A stretch of DNA of 64,000 bases from SXRF01 sp038043465 (GCA_038043465.1 JBBTBX010000002.1:62001-126000), one strand, 5' to 3'; shown: positions 15,937-24,834, counted from the first letter of the stretch. The notes: generated from the sequence alone by a model not told the origin. Numbers and translations are program-made.

Positions 15937-17430
15937 ATGTTTGGTCGGCGTGGTAATAATGAACCAAACACTTTGCCGCCTCCGCCAGTTGTTACAGGGG
16001 TATCAGTCAGTGCCGACAAAATTCTAGACAACACGTCTGAGTCTCACGCTTCACCACCGCCTCAGAAGGTGGAAAAACCTGTAAAAGCTGAAAGCATGGA
16101 TTTGCTGGCAGGTTCTAGCGACAGCAGCCTTGCCGCACCAACTCCTCCCAGCAAAATGGCTGATGAATTATCGGCGACAAAAGACAAAATCTACAATTTG
16201 CTTCTTGAACAGATCGATGTGACGACCTCGTCGCGCCTGCCACGTGATGAACTCAAACGCCAGATAATCGAACTTATCGGCGAAATAGTAATGGAGCAGA
16301 AACTTCCCTTGAATTATGCCGAGCAGCAGCTTCTTGCCAGCCAGATTGTTGATGACATGCTTGGTTTTGGTCCTTTAGAGCCATTGCTGCGTGATGATTT
16401 AATAACTGATATAATGGTGAACGGGCCGTACCAGATTTATGTGGAGCGTAAAGGGAAACTGGAATTAACCGATGTAAAATTTCGAGATAACGCCCATGTT
16501 ATGTCAATTGCAACTCGTATCGTAACTGGTGTTGGCAGGCGTGTTGATGAATCAAGTCCGATATGCGATGCTCGCCTGCCGGATGGCAGTCGTGTAAACG
16601 TAATAGCTATGCCGCTTGCCATCCGTGGCACCTCTATTTCCATTCGTAAATTTTCCCAGAAGAAAATCACCCTGGATAAAATGATTGATACCAAAAGCAT
16701 CTCGCCCAATCTTTGCAAATTGCTAAAAATATGTGGCGCGGTTCGCCTTAATATTATCATTTCCGGTGGTACTGGTTCTGGAAAAACCACCATGCTTAAT
16801 GCCCTGTCAAGGATGATAAGCAATGGTGAGCGTATAGTGACCATTGAGGATGCCGCAGAATTGCAATTGCAACAGCCGCATGTTGTTCCGCTCGAAACCA
16901 GAATTGCCAATCTGGAGGGCGATGGCGAAATCACTATGCGTGATCTGGTGAAAAACGCCCTGCGTATGCGCCCTGACCGGATTATCCTTGGTGAGGTGCG
17001 TAGCGGTGAAGCGTTTGACTTGCTGCAGGCAATGAATACCGGTCATGATGGCTCAATGGGAACGCTGCATGCTAACACACCGCGCGAAGCATTGACCCGT
17101 CTGGAAAATCTCATTGGCATGGCGGGGATAAACCTGCCCAGCAAGGCTGTCCGCACCCAGATAGCGGGAGCCGTCAATCTTGTTGTGCAGATAAGCCGTA
17201 TGCGCGATGGGGGAAGGCGGGTTACCCATGTGACAGAAGTAATCGGCATGGAAGGTGATGTGATAGTAACGCAGGATTTATATACTTTCGAATTTGAAGG
17301 AGAGGATGAGAATGGAAAACTGATTGGCAAATTCCGCTCCAGCGGAATAAGACCAAATTTTTCTCATCAGGCAGCCTATTTTGGTTTAGAAAAACAGTTG
17401 ATTGAAGCAATGACAGCAGATCCGGAATAA
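15937..17430 (+). CDS. cpaF: Tad pilus ATPase CpaF/TadA
   Basis: A 497-residue type II/IV secretion ATPase powering pilus extension and retraction. After a Pro/Ser-rich N-terminus of about 75 residues comes the all-helical CpaF region (DMLGFGPLEPLLRDDLITDIMVNGP), the Walker A GGTGSGKTT, the Asp box region TIEDAAELQLQQPHVVPLETR, Walker B MRPDRIILGEVRSGEAFDLL and the His box TGHDGSMGTLHANTP. Position between cpaE and tadB is standard. It starts 6 bp after cpaE. Confidence 0.96.
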   Translation: MFGRRGNNEPNTLPPPPVVTGVSVSADKILDNTSESHASPPPQKVEKPVKAESMDLLAGSSDSSLAAPTPPSKMADELSATKDKIYNLLLEQIDVTTSSRLPRDELKRQIIELIGEIVMEQKLPLNYAEQQLLASQIVDDMLGFGPLEPLLRDDLITDIMVNGPYQIYVERKGKLELTDVKFRDNAHVMSIATRIVTGVGRRVDESSPICDARLPDGSRVNVIAMPLAIRGTSISIRKFSQKKITLDKMIDTKSISPNLCKLLKICGAVRLNIIISGGTGSGKTTMLNALSRMISNGERIVTIEDAAELQLQQPHVVPLETRIANLEGDGEITMRDLVKNALRMRPDRIILGEVRSGEAFDLLQAMNTGHDGSMGTLHANTPREALTRLENLIGMAGINLPSKAVRTQIAGAVNLVVQISRMRDGGRRVTHVTEVIGMEGDVIVTQDLYTFEFEGEDENGKLIGKFRSSGIRPNFSHQAAYFGLEKQLIEAMTADPE

Positions 17431-17434
17431 ACCC

Positions 17435-18400
17435 ATGCTTACAAAAATCATTATATTCATTGGGATTGTGTTGTTGGTGGGGCTGGCATCAGCGAAAAGA
17501 ATAACCGACAGCCGCGATTTGAAACGGCGTATTGACCGGATAAAACAACGCAAAACATCCACTACAAAAACTATCCAACAAGAGATGTCGTTACGTCGTA
17601 AAAAACAAGAAAATAATGGCATTGCTTATTTACTGATGAAACCACTTCCAGATTCCAAAAAAATTGCTGCTTTATTGGAAAATTCCGGCGTAAAAATAAC
17701 CGCTAAGCAGTTTATCATGCGCCGTGTTGTTTCAGTTATTGCGATTATTTTTGTAGTCACAGTAATATTACAGAAATCAATATATCTTTCGCTTCCAGCG
17801 GCTCTGATATTTGGTGTGTGGTTGCCGTTTAAAATTCTCAAAATGAAAATTAACAAGCAATCTCAAGCCTTCCTGCGTGGTTTTCCAGAGGCTATTGACC
17901 TAATAGTGCGTGGGCTGCGCTCCGGTCTTCCTGTATCAGAATCAGTGGTGCAGGTAGCAAGCGAACTGCCAGACCCGATAAAAAGTGTTTTTACCAACGT
18001 AGCCAATACTATGAAGCTGGGTGTACCACTGGAAAAAGCTCTGGTTGAGGCTGCAAAAAAGCTTGAGCTACGTGAATTCCATTTTTTTACCACCAGTATT
18101 ATTCTCCAGCGCGAAACTGGCGGTAACCTGTCTGAAATTTTAAATAATTTATCCGATGTCCTTCGTTCCCGCTTTATGATGAAAATGAAAATCCATGCTT
18201 TAACATCAGAGGCACGGGCATCGGCAGTTATTATTGGTTCCCTGCCGTTTATAGTTTCCGGCGCGGTTATGTTTTTAAGTCCGCATTATCTGCGCCCACT
18301 CATTGATGAGGAAGGTGGCAATCAGGCATTGATGGTAGCAGCGGGCATGCTTTCTTTTGGGATATGGTCGATGCGACGCATGGCAAGGTTTGAGATATAG
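17435..18400 (+). CDS. tadB: Tad pilus inner-membrane platform protein TadB
   Basis: A 321-residue T2SSF-domain protein. It has one N-terminal membrane helix, a basic cytoplasmic segment, a second pair of helices at about 100-130, the F-domain signature GFPEAIDLIVRGLRSGLPVSE...KLELREFHFFTTSIILQRETGGNLSEIL, and a C-terminal helix pair. With TadC it forms the inner-membrane platform that CpaF acts on. It starts 4 bp after cpaF and is followed by tadC after 2 bp. Confidence 0.93.
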   Translation: MLTKIIIFIGIVLLVGLASAKRITDSRDLKRRIDRIKQRKTSTTKTIQQEMSLRRKKQENNGIAYLLMKPLPDSKKIAALLENSGVKITAKQFIMRRVVSVIAIIFVVTVILQKSIYLSLPAALIFGVWLPFKILKMKINKQSQAFLRGFPEAIDLIVRGLRSGLPVSESVVQVASELPDPIKSVFTNVANTMKLGVPLEKALVEAAKKLELREFHFFTTSIILQRETGGNLSEILNNLSDVLRSRFMMKMKIHALTSEARASAVIIGSLPFIVSGAVMFLSPHYLRPLIDEEGGNQALMVAAGMLSFGIWSMRRMARFEI

Positions 18401-18402
18401 AT

Positions 18403-19437
18403 ATGGCATCCGGAAAAATAACCATTGAGAAAACTGATTTTATTACCGGCTTCCTGAAGCATAATCTTCCGCGCGGCGTAAGCGTTGAGAATTTCTATAT
18501 TGCTCTAACCGTGATAATGGTCGGGGTTTGCGGGTTTGTCATATATAATATGACCAGAAAAAGAAAGCATTCCATGTCCAGCCGCATTAAAGCAATTCAT
18601 GTGCGGCGCAAGGAATTATATAGTGGGTTGATAGCGGCGAAGAGGAGGAAAAAGCCAGAAGGCAGTATTAATTTCATGCGTAAAGTTGCCATGAAATTTG
18701 AGCTGGTGAAAAAGCTTCAATTGGAACAGGCGGAGTTTATGCTTATTCAGGCAGGTTTCCGCTCTAAGGACGCGCTTTCCATTTTCGCATTTATTACTCT
18801 TGTCCTGCCATTTATTCTGGGGGCTATAGGCTTCATCGTCATGCAGCTTTCAAACCCAGCATCCAACAATACAAAGATGTTGACTTACGCCTATCCGGTA
18901 TTTGGTCTGTATATGGGTTTAAAGCTGCCACGCATGGTGCTTAAATATATACGCAAGAAACGTTATCTAAATCTTCAAAGATCGTTATCCGACACTTTGG
19001 ATTTAATGACTGTGTGCGCGGAAGCTGGTCTTAGCGTTCCAGCAGCTATGGATAGAGTCGCGCGTGAATTGGGTGCGGCATATCCGGAAATGGCGGAGGA
19101 GCTTACCCTAACCTCAATCGAAATCAGTTTTTATCCGGATCGTAATAAAGCTTTTAACAATTGGGCAGAACGCTGCGCTCTGAAAGAAATTCGCGGTATT
19201 GTTACAGTTATGGTTCAAACTGAAAAATATGGAACACCAATAGCTCAGGCACTGCGTGTACTTTCAACAGAATTTCGTCAGGCGCGTATGATGAGGGCGG
19301 AAAATAAGGCGGCAAGGCTACCGGCAATGATGACACTACCTATGATATTATTCATTCTACCAACAGTTTTCATTGTAATAATGGCGCCTGCGGTAATTAA
19401 CGCCAAGAAGAATCTGGCAACTCAGGGTAGCAAATAG
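18403..19437 (+). CDS. tadC: Tad pilus inner-membrane platform protein TadC
   Basis: A 344-residue T2SSF-domain protein, partner of TadB. It has an N-terminal helix (VGVCGFVIYNM), helices at about 125-175, the F domain SLSDTLDLMTVCAEAGLSVPAAMDRVARE and CALKEIRGIVTVMVQTEKYGTPIAQALRVL, and a C-terminal helix LPMILFILPTVFIVIMAPAVI. It is the last gene of the cluster. No tadD, tadG, prepilin peptidase (cpaA) or flp pilin gene follows; the next sequence is a repeat and an unrelated convergent gene. Confidence 0.93.
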   Translation: MASGKITIEKTDFITGFLKHNLPRGVSVENFYIALTVIMVGVCGFVIYNMTRKRKHSMSSRIKAIHVRRKELYSGLIAAKRRKKPEGSINFMRKVAMKFELVKKLQLEQAEFMLIQAGFRSKDALSIFAFITLVLPFILGAIGFIVMQLSNPASNNTKMLTYAYPVFGLYMGLKLPRMVLKYIRKKRYLNLQRSLSDTLDLMTVCAEAGLSVPAAMDRVARELGAAYPEMAEELTLTSIEISFYPDRNKAFNNWAERCALKEIRGIVTVMVQTEKYGTPIAQALRVLSTEFRQARMMRAENKAARLPAMMTLPMILFILPTVFIVIMAPAVINAKKNLATQGSK

Positions 19438-19464
19438 TTATATCACCTAAAACTATAATTGTTA

Positions 19465-19580
19465 CAGAAAATAATGATACATCATTATTTTCTGGTTACG
19501 CCCGCTACGCGGCGAAAAATAAGACTTTCGGTCTCGATTTTCATACTCTATTCTGTATTAAAAAATACAGAATGGAGTAT
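19465..19580. repeat. Multi-hairpin repeat element, copy 1
   Basis: Three successive hairpins. 19465-19494 is a perfect 14-bp stem with a 2-nt loop. The core, about 19503-19545, contains GCTACGCGGCGAAAAAT then GACTTTCGGTC then TCGATTTTCATA, itself pairing GAAAAT with ATTTTC around GAC/GTC. 19543-19580 is a 16-bp stem with one mismatch. A second copy at 24932-25043 shares the core almost exactly but has different outer hairpins. It lies between convergent genes and could terminate both. Its last hairpin encodes the final ten residues of the gene at 19548-19997. Confidence 0.8.
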
Positions 19581-19997
19581 ATTCAAAAAATTATTCAATA
19601 CTTTTTCCAGTCGTCTTTGCGCTACAATAAGGTCTTCATCATGAATACCGGATAGTTTCCTGTTGGATTCATCAAGAGCATGTTCACACGCACGCGCCAG
19701 AATCTCCAGAGGATTTTCCAGCACCGGCAGCAATACGTCATCATTATCAGTATCATGGCGGTAATGATGGTGGAAGCGTCGTGGTCCCCTTATCTCAGCA
19801 AGAGCAAGCGACACAGGTGTCACGATGTTTTTAAAACGCTGTTGCCAATACATACGCTCGGAATCATCGCGTATGGCAAAACGTTTCTCCAACATACGGG
19901 CGCAAACCTCCTCCAAATCAAGGAGTGCTTCATTAAGGGATGGTGATACATAAAGAGATGATGCTGGTTGTTTTTTTTGAGTTTTAGTAACATTCAT
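19548..19997 (-). CDS. Hypothetical protein, 149 residues
   Basis: I do not recognise a family. It is soluble and mostly helical by appearance, with charged, leucine-rich segments (NEALLDLEEVCARMLEKRFA, LEILARACEHALDESN) and a His/Asp-rich patch FHHHYRHDTDNDDV. An AGGAGG-like site (complement of about 20005-20010) precedes the ATG at 19997. The last residues, ILHSVFFNTE, are encoded by the distal hairpin of the repeat at 19465-19580, so the repeat has replaced or extended its C-terminus. It is convergent to tadC. Confidence 0.65.
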   Translation of the reverse strand: MNVTKTQKKQPASSLYVSPSLNEALLDLEEVCARMLEKRFAIRDDSERMYWQQRFKNIVTPVSLALAEIRGPRRFHHHYRHDTDNDDVLLPVLENPLEILARACEHALDESNRKLSGIHDEDLIVAQRRLEKVLNNFLNILHSVFFNTE

Positions 19998-20093
19998 AAA
20001 AACCTCCTATTTACAGCGCATTCAACACACGCTCTTACCATTATACTATAAAAATGACTTAAGTGCTATAAATAAACTTTGACAGTTTTACTA

Positions 20094-20129
20094 TTGAACA
20101 ATGGGGCGTTACATGGTACATTAAATGTA
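20094..20129 (+). promoter_or_regulatory. higBA promoter with palindromic operator
   Basis: -35 TTGAAC at 20094-20099, 17-bp spacer, -10 TACATT at 20117-20122. The -10 is one half of a perfect inverted repeat TACATT-A-AATGTA (20117-20129), widened by TTACAT at 20110. A palindrome over the -10 is where a HigA-type repressor would be expected to bind. The toxin ATG is 18 bp downstream. Confidence 0.6.
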
Positions 20130-20146
20130 AGAACGTTAGTTGCATA

Positions 20147-20425
20147 ATGATTAAAACATTTGAACACAAAGGTTTGCGTAAATTTTGGGAGTCTGGCTCA
20201 ACTGCTGGAATCAAACATTCTCATGCAGTTAAACTACGGTTGATTTTGCAAAGACTAGATGCTGCGGAAGAGATTGGTGATATTGACTTTAGTGAAGCAA
20301 AATTACACCAGCTTAAAGGTAATATGAAAGGTTTGTGGTCAGTTAATGTAAACGGTAATTGGCGGATTACTTTTAAATTTGAAAAAGGTGATGTTTATAT
20401 AGTGAATTATTTAGATTATCATTGA
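20147..20425 (+). CDS. higB: HigB-type mRNA interferase toxin
   Basis: A 92-residue classic HigB: MIKTFEHKGLRKFWESGSTA, then RLDAAEEIGDIDFSEAKLHQLKG and WSVNVNGNWRITFKFEKGDVYIVNYLDYH. The RelE fold protein cleaves translated mRNA in studied homologues. The antitoxin gene higA follows 13 bp later. The length and residues of the C-terminal active region (NWRITF, DYH) look intact, so the module is probably functional. The HigBA module at 7355-7948 belongs to a different subfamily. Confidence 0.93.
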   Translation: MIKTFEHKGLRKFWESGSTAGIKHSHAVKLRLILQRLDAAEEIGDIDFSEAKLHQLKGNMKGLWSVNVNGNWRITFKFEKGDVYIVNYLDYH

Positions 20426-20438
20426 TGGGAATATTAAT

Positions 20439-20759
20439 ATGACAATTAGACAATATAATCCTCCGCATCCTGGCGAAGTTCTTTTTGGTCTGGATATGCA
20501 ACCAGCAGGAATTACGATAAAGGTGCTGGCCGAGCAAATAGGAGTTGACCGCAAAACTATTTCACGCATCGTTAATGGACATGCTGGAATTACTGCGGAA
20601 ATGGCTATATTACTTGCTAAAGCCTTTAAAACAACACCAGAATTATGGTTGAATATGCAGAGAAATTATGACTTGTGGCATGCTGGGCAACGTATGAAAC
20701 AAAGGATTAGCAAAATAAAACCGTTTTCACAAAATTTTCCTGATATTTATCCTGCTTAA
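20439..20759 (+). CDS. higA: HigA-type antitoxin
   Basis: A 106-residue XRE protein of the VapI/HigA family: NPPHPGEVLFGLDMQPAGIT at the N-terminus and the helix-turn-helix LAEQIGVDRKTISRIVNGHA followed by MAILLAKAFKTTPELWLNMQ. It neutralises HigB and should repress the operon at the palindrome 20117-20129. The downstream gene (malonyl-CoA decarboxylase) begins 12 bp after its stop, so it may be read from the same transcript. Confidence 0.93.
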   Translation: MTIRQYNPPHPGEVLFGLDMQPAGITIKVLAEQIGVDRKTISRIVNGHAGITAEMAILLAKAFKTTPELWLNMQRNYDLWHAGQRMKQRISKIKPFSQNFPDIYPA

Positions 20760-20771
20760 GGTTCCTAATAA

Positions 20772-22160
20772 ATGAAAGAAGAACATGATTTTTTGCCCAA
20801 TATAGGGCTTGCCAACCTTCGCCGTCGCACTGTTGTCAACGTGTTGAAGGCATGGCGCGAGATTGAGGGAATTGCCAGACATGCAATTTCCCATGATATT
20901 CGCCCGACTATTCCCAAAGACGATATGCCTCTTCTGCTTGAGCAGATGAAAAAATGCTTGGACAGCAAGGGTGGTGAGGTGACACAGCGGGCGCATACGG
21001 CGGATCTTGGACGTATTTATCTGAAGCTTAATGAAGCGGGACGAACAAAATTTCTGAAGTTATTGGCGGAAGAATTCGCACCTGATAATGAAAAAGTGGA
21101 AGAACTGGCAGAAAACTATTTGAAAGCTAGGGATAACAAGGAAAAATTGCGCCTTGAAATTGCCATACGCAACGCTCTGGTAACTCCACGCAGTGTTATT
21201 CTGCGACAATTTACCGCTTTGCCGGATGGGTTCAAATTCCTTATCAATATGCGCGAGGATTTATTGCCGGTAATTGGTGATGATATAAGCCTTAAAGGTT
21301 TAGAGTATGATCTGAAATCCATACTCTTTTCATGGTTTGACATTGGCTTGCTCGATATGCAGGAGATAACATGGAAATCACCGGCGGCACTTCTGGAGAA
21401 ACTCATTGAATATGAAGCAGTGCATAGCGTGACATCATGGAATGACCTTAAAAACCGCTTGGATTCCGACCGTCGCGTGTTCGCTTTCTTTCATAATAAA
21501 ATGCCACTCGAACCACTGATTTTTGTGCATGTTGCTTTGGTAGATGGCATGAGTGACAATATCCAGCAATTGCTTGATGAGAAAAGCCCAGTTACCGAAC
21601 GTGAGAAGGCCGATACGGCGATTTTCTATTCCATTTCCAATGCCCAGAAAGGTTTGGTTGGAATAAGCTTTGGCAATTTCCTGATCAAGCGTGTGGTTGG
21701 AGTTCTTACTTCCGAGATGAAGAATATCAAAACTTTTGCCACACTTTCTCCGATTCCAGGTTTCCGCAATTGGCTGGATTTGCAGCTTGCTGAGTCTGAT
21801 AACAAATTATTCAGCGATGATGAACGCGAGGTTTTAGAATCGCTTGATGCACCATGGCATAAAGATAAAAAACTATCTTCTGATATGAAATCTTTGTTGC
21901 TACGACTTTGTACACATTATCTGATTAACGCAAAAAAATCAGATAAGCCGGTTGATCCGGTTTGCAATTTCCATCTTTCCAATGGCGCAAGGCTTGAGAG
22001 ATTGAACTGGCTTGCCGATACTTCTGCGAAAGGGCTTAAACAATCAGCAGGTATGATGGCAAATTATCACTATAAACTTTCAGAAATTGATGAGAATCAT
22101 GAAGCTTTTATGACAAGTGGAAAAATAGTTGCTTCTAAAAATATTCGTAGCCTGTTGTGA
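20772..22160 (+). CDS. Malonyl-CoA decarboxylase
   Basis: A 462-residue protein of the MCD family (malonyl-CoA to acetyl-CoA and CO2). The N-terminal helical domain and the C-terminal GNAT-like catalytic domain are both present; diagnostic stretches are LDSDRRVFAFFHNKMPLEPL, FVHVALVDGMSDNIQQLL, TLSPIPGFRNWL, CTHYLINAKK, and DPVCNFHLSNGARLERLNWL followed by SAKGLKQSAGMMANYHY. The catalytic Ser and His are expected in SPIP and NFHLSNGA. It overlaps the downstream PAP2 frame only if the longest start of that gene is used. Confidence 0.93.
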   Translation: MKEEHDFLPNIGLANLRRRTVVNVLKAWREIEGIARHAISHDIRPTIPKDDMPLLLEQMKKCLDSKGGEVTQRAHTADLGRIYLKLNEAGRTKFLKLLAEEFAPDNEKVEELAENYLKARDNKEKLRLEIAIRNALVTPRSVILRQFTALPDGFKFLINMREDLLPVIGDDISLKGLEYDLKSILFSWFDIGLLDMQEITWKSPAALLEKLIEYEAVHSVTSWNDLKNRLDSDRRVFAFFHNKMPLEPLIFVHVALVDGMSDNIQQLLDEKSPVTEREKADTAIFYSISNAQKGLVGISFGNFLIKRVVGVLTSEMKNIKTFATLSPIPGFRNWLDLQLAESDNKLFSDDEREVLESLDAPWHKDKKLSSDMKSLLLRLCTHYLINAKKSDKPVDPVCNFHLSNGARLERLNWLADTSAKGLKQSAGMMANYHYKLSEIDENHEAFMTSGKIVASKNIRSLL

Positions 22161-22173
22161 GATTGAGTTATTT

Positions 22174-23157
22174 GTGAAGCGGTTAATTAAAAAAGCAAAA
22201 GAAAATTGTAAGGCGGAACTCTCATTTTATGATGATAAAGGCAATAACACGCCTGATACCTTAAGAATTTTAATTATTACGTGGCAATTTATTATTTTGT
22301 TTATGGCTGGCAGCGTTGCCTTCGCGTATTTTGTTAATTTCGGACTGCCAATAGATAGAATTATATTTGCAGTGCAATTTTTGGTGGCGATGCAGGCAGC
22401 TTCTTTTTTAATTTTATCCTTACGAATTAAAGATGCCTATTCTGTGTTTATGGTAATGCAGTATTTGAGTTTATTCGTTTTGGGCAGTGCTTTTTTTGCC
22501 TTGTCATTTTACTCCACTGCCACGCTTAAATTTCCACTCATAGATGATACCCTTATTGAGTTTGATAAATGGCTGTTGTTTGATTGGCGTGAGTACATTG
22601 CTTTTGTCAGCCAGCATACTTGGTTACAAAATGTGCTTAATATAGGGTATAATTCTATGGTTATTTCGATATTAATCGTTATATTCGCTCTGGTAATGAG
22701 TAAGAATGTCCCGCATTTGCAGCGTTTTACCATAGCTTATTTTTTGACAATTTTCGCTACGTTAGTTCTTGCGTGTATTTTTCCAGCACTGGCTGGCTAT
22801 ATTCATTATAATGTTGATCCAACAGTTTGGAATATTAATCCAAGCGCGGCGCGGATTCATGAGGCGGATATGCTTAATTTAAGGGCAGGTGAACTAAATA
22901 ATGCTCCAACAAAAATAATAGGGTTAGTTACCTTTCCATCGTTTCATACTTCAACGGGGCTGCTTTTAATTTGGGGTTTTTATCCAATTATGTTGTTGCG
23001 TCATTTGCTGACAGTTCTTTATGTAGTACTTATAGTTTCTACCCCATTTTCAGGCGGACATTATTTAGCTGATGTAGTAGGTGGATTAGTACTTACTATG
23101 CTTGCTATTCTATTTGTTGAACATCTTATGCCAATGGATAAAAAATCTGGAAATTAG
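22174..23157 (+). CDS. PAP2-superfamily membrane phosphatase / phosphotransferase
   Basis: An integral membrane protein with about six helices. I prefer the GTG at 22174 with TTGAG upstream; a longer frame opens at 22129 inside the preceding gene. The PAP2 C-terminal motifs are present: FPSFHTSTGLLL (motif 2, His) and TPFSGGHYLADVVGG (motif 3, catalytic His and Asp). The layout matches the inositol-phosphorylceramide-synthase-like (Aur1/Ipt) PAP2 subgroup, which acts on lipid phosphates. The substrate here is unknown. Weak start and no partner lipid genes nearby. Confidence 0.8.
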   Translation: MKRLIKKAKENCKAELSFYDDKGNNTPDTLRILIITWQFIILFMAGSVAFAYFVNFGLPIDRIIFAVQFLVAMQAASFLILSLRIKDAYSVFMVMQYLSLFVLGSAFFALSFYSTATLKFPLIDDTLIEFDKWLLFDWREYIAFVSQHTWLQNVLNIGYNSMVISILIVIFALVMSKNVPHLQRFTIAYFLTIFATLVLACIFPALAGYIHYNVDPTVWNINPSAARIHEADMLNLRAGELNNAPTKIIGLVTFPSFHTSTGLLLIWGFYPIMLLRHLLTVLYVVLIVSTPFSGGHYLADVVGGLVLTMLAILFVEHLMPMDKKSGN

Positions 23158-23235
23158 TTGCGTGTAGTGGAAGTAAAGATTATTTACATTATAACACATG
23201 CGATAATATATAAAAAATAAAAAAGGCGGTGCATC

Positions 23236-23505
23236 ATGGCTTCAGAAAAATCACAAAATATTCAAGATGTTTTTCTTAATACACTGCGTAAAAAAAGAGT
23301 TCCGGTTACAATTTTTCTTGCTAATGGCGTAAAACTGCAGGGAAATATCACGGCGTTTGATAATTTTTCTATTCTGCTGCGTAGAGGGCCACAACTACAA
23401 CTGGTTTATAAACATACAATCGCTACGATTGTTCCTTCTGGTGAGGTGGTGCTGCATGAAGAAGATGGAGTGGATGCAGGGTCGCAGGTTACTATGAACG
23501 CTTAA
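23236..23505 (+). CDS. hfq: RNA chaperone Hfq
   Basis: An 89-residue Hfq. Sm1 motif: NIQDVFLNTLRKKRVPVTIF then NGVKLQGNITAFDNFSILLR; Sm2 motif YKHTIATIVPS. It forms the hexamer that pairs small RNAs with mRNAs. A long ribosome site region AAAAAGGCGGTGC precedes the ATG. It is followed 11 bp later by hflX, the usual alphaproteobacterial order. Hfq presence argues against a highly reduced Rickettsiales genome. Confidence 0.96.
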   Translation: MASEKSQNIQDVFLNTLRKKRVPVTIFLANGVKLQGNITAFDNFSILLRRGPQLQLVYKHTIATIVPSGEVVLHEEDGVDAGSQVTMNA

Positions 23506-23516
23506 AATATAGGAAC

Positions 23517-24821
23517 ATGGTAAAAACAAATTCCAACAATGAAGATTCTTCAGGACTAGATACGAGTCGTTGTTTCGTTATTCATCCCAATTTTAAGAAA
23601 AAAAATCTTGAGGATATGCGTAGTGTTGATGCTTGCCTTGAAGAGGCGGTGGGTCTTGCTAACGCGATAGATTTAAAAGTAGTTGAAGCTGCGGTTGTTG
23701 GTATTGCCGATGCTAAACCAGCAACTTTGTTTGGCAGTGGAAAAGTTGAAGAACTTGCCGGTTATATAAAAGATTCAGGAGCCGGACTGGCTATTATTAA
23801 TACGCATGTAAGCCCTGTTCAGCAGCGCAATCTGGAAAAAGCATGGCAGGTGAAGGTTATTGACCGCACTGCTTTAATTCTGGAAATTTTTGGCGCACGA
23901 GCGCGCACGCATGAAGGAAAATTGCAGGTGGAGCTTGCTGCGCTGAATTACCAAAAAAGCCGCCTTGTGCGCTCATGGACGCATTTGGAAAGACAGCGTG
24001 GCGGTTTTGGTTTTCTTGGTGGGCCGGGTGAATCGCAGATTGAAATCGACAGGCGGTTGATTCGTGATGAAATTGCTAAGTTGAAACGCCAGCTTGAGCA
24101 GGTGAAACGCACACGCGAGCTGCACCGCAAAAATCGTCGTTCTGTTCCTTTTCCGGTGGTTGCGCTGGTTGGATATACCAACGCCGGAAAATCAACATTA
24201 TTCAATAAGCTTACCGGTGCTAATGTTCTTTCGATGGATAAGTTGTTTGCGACACTTGACCCAACCATGCGCGCGCTAAAACTTCCTTCTGGCGGTAAAG
24301 CTATTATGTCAGATACAGTAGGATTTGTTTCCGATTTGCCAACAGAGCTGGTTGCCGCTTTCCGTGCCACTCTTGAAGATGTGCTGGAGGCAGATATATT
24401 ACTGCATGTTCGCGATATTTCGCATCTGGATAGCACGGCGCAGAAACATGATGTGGAAGATGTTCTGAAAAGCCTATTTCGTAGCGGGGAACTGCCAGAA
24501 AATTTAATTGAAGTATGCAATAAAATTGACAGGTTGGAAACGCCGTATAGCTTCGTGGATGATGGCAGTAAATTATATATATCAGCGGTGACTGGTGAGG
24601 GGCTGGATAGCCTGCTTGTGCGGATTGAAGAAGAAATCAGCAAAAGATTTTTTAGGAATATTACCTATAACCTGCGGATAGATGATGGTAAAGCTCTTGC
24701 ATGGCTACACTCACACGGTAAAGTGATAGAGCAAAAACTGGAAGATGAGGTTATGGTTGTGAATGTCCAGCTTTCGGAAGATAATATCAGTCGTTTTGAG
24801 CGCGTTTATGCAAAAAATTAG
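23517..24821 (+). CDS. hflX: Ribosome-associated GTPase HflX
   Basis: A 434-residue HflX. The N-terminal HflX domain includes ARTHEGKLQVELAALNYQKS and GGFGFLGGPGESQIEIDRR; the G domain has G1 GYTNAGKST, G3 DTVGFVSDLP and G4 NKID. It splits stalled 70S ribosomes in studied species. It sits in the hfq-hflX operon. A palindromic repeat begins 14 bp after the stop. Confidence 0.95.
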   Translation: MVKTNSNNEDSSGLDTSRCFVIHPNFKKKNLEDMRSVDACLEEAVGLANAIDLKVVEAAVVGIADAKPATLFGSGKVEELAGYIKDSGAGLAIINTHVSPVQQRNLEKAWQVKVIDRTALILEIFGARARTHEGKLQVELAALNYQKSRLVRSWTHLERQRGGFGFLGGPGESQIEIDRRLIRDEIAKLKRQLEQVKRTRELHRKNRRSVPFPVVALVGYTNAGKSTLFNKLTGANVLSMDKLFATLDPTMRALKLPSGGKAIMSDTVGFVSDLPTELVAAFRATLEDVLEADILLHVRDISHLDSTAQKHDVEDVLKSLFRSGELPENLIEVCNKIDRLETPYSFVDDGSKLYISAVTGEGLDSLLVRIEEEISKRFFRNITYNLRIDDGKALAWLHSHGKVIEQKLEDEVMVVNVQLSEDNISRFERVYAKN

Positions 24822-24834
24822 TTATATATACCTG

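Noticed and set aside
23948..24643. 231-codon frame antisense to hflX
   Set aside because: Shadow of the conserved GTPase domain with Ser/Arg-rich nonsense composition.
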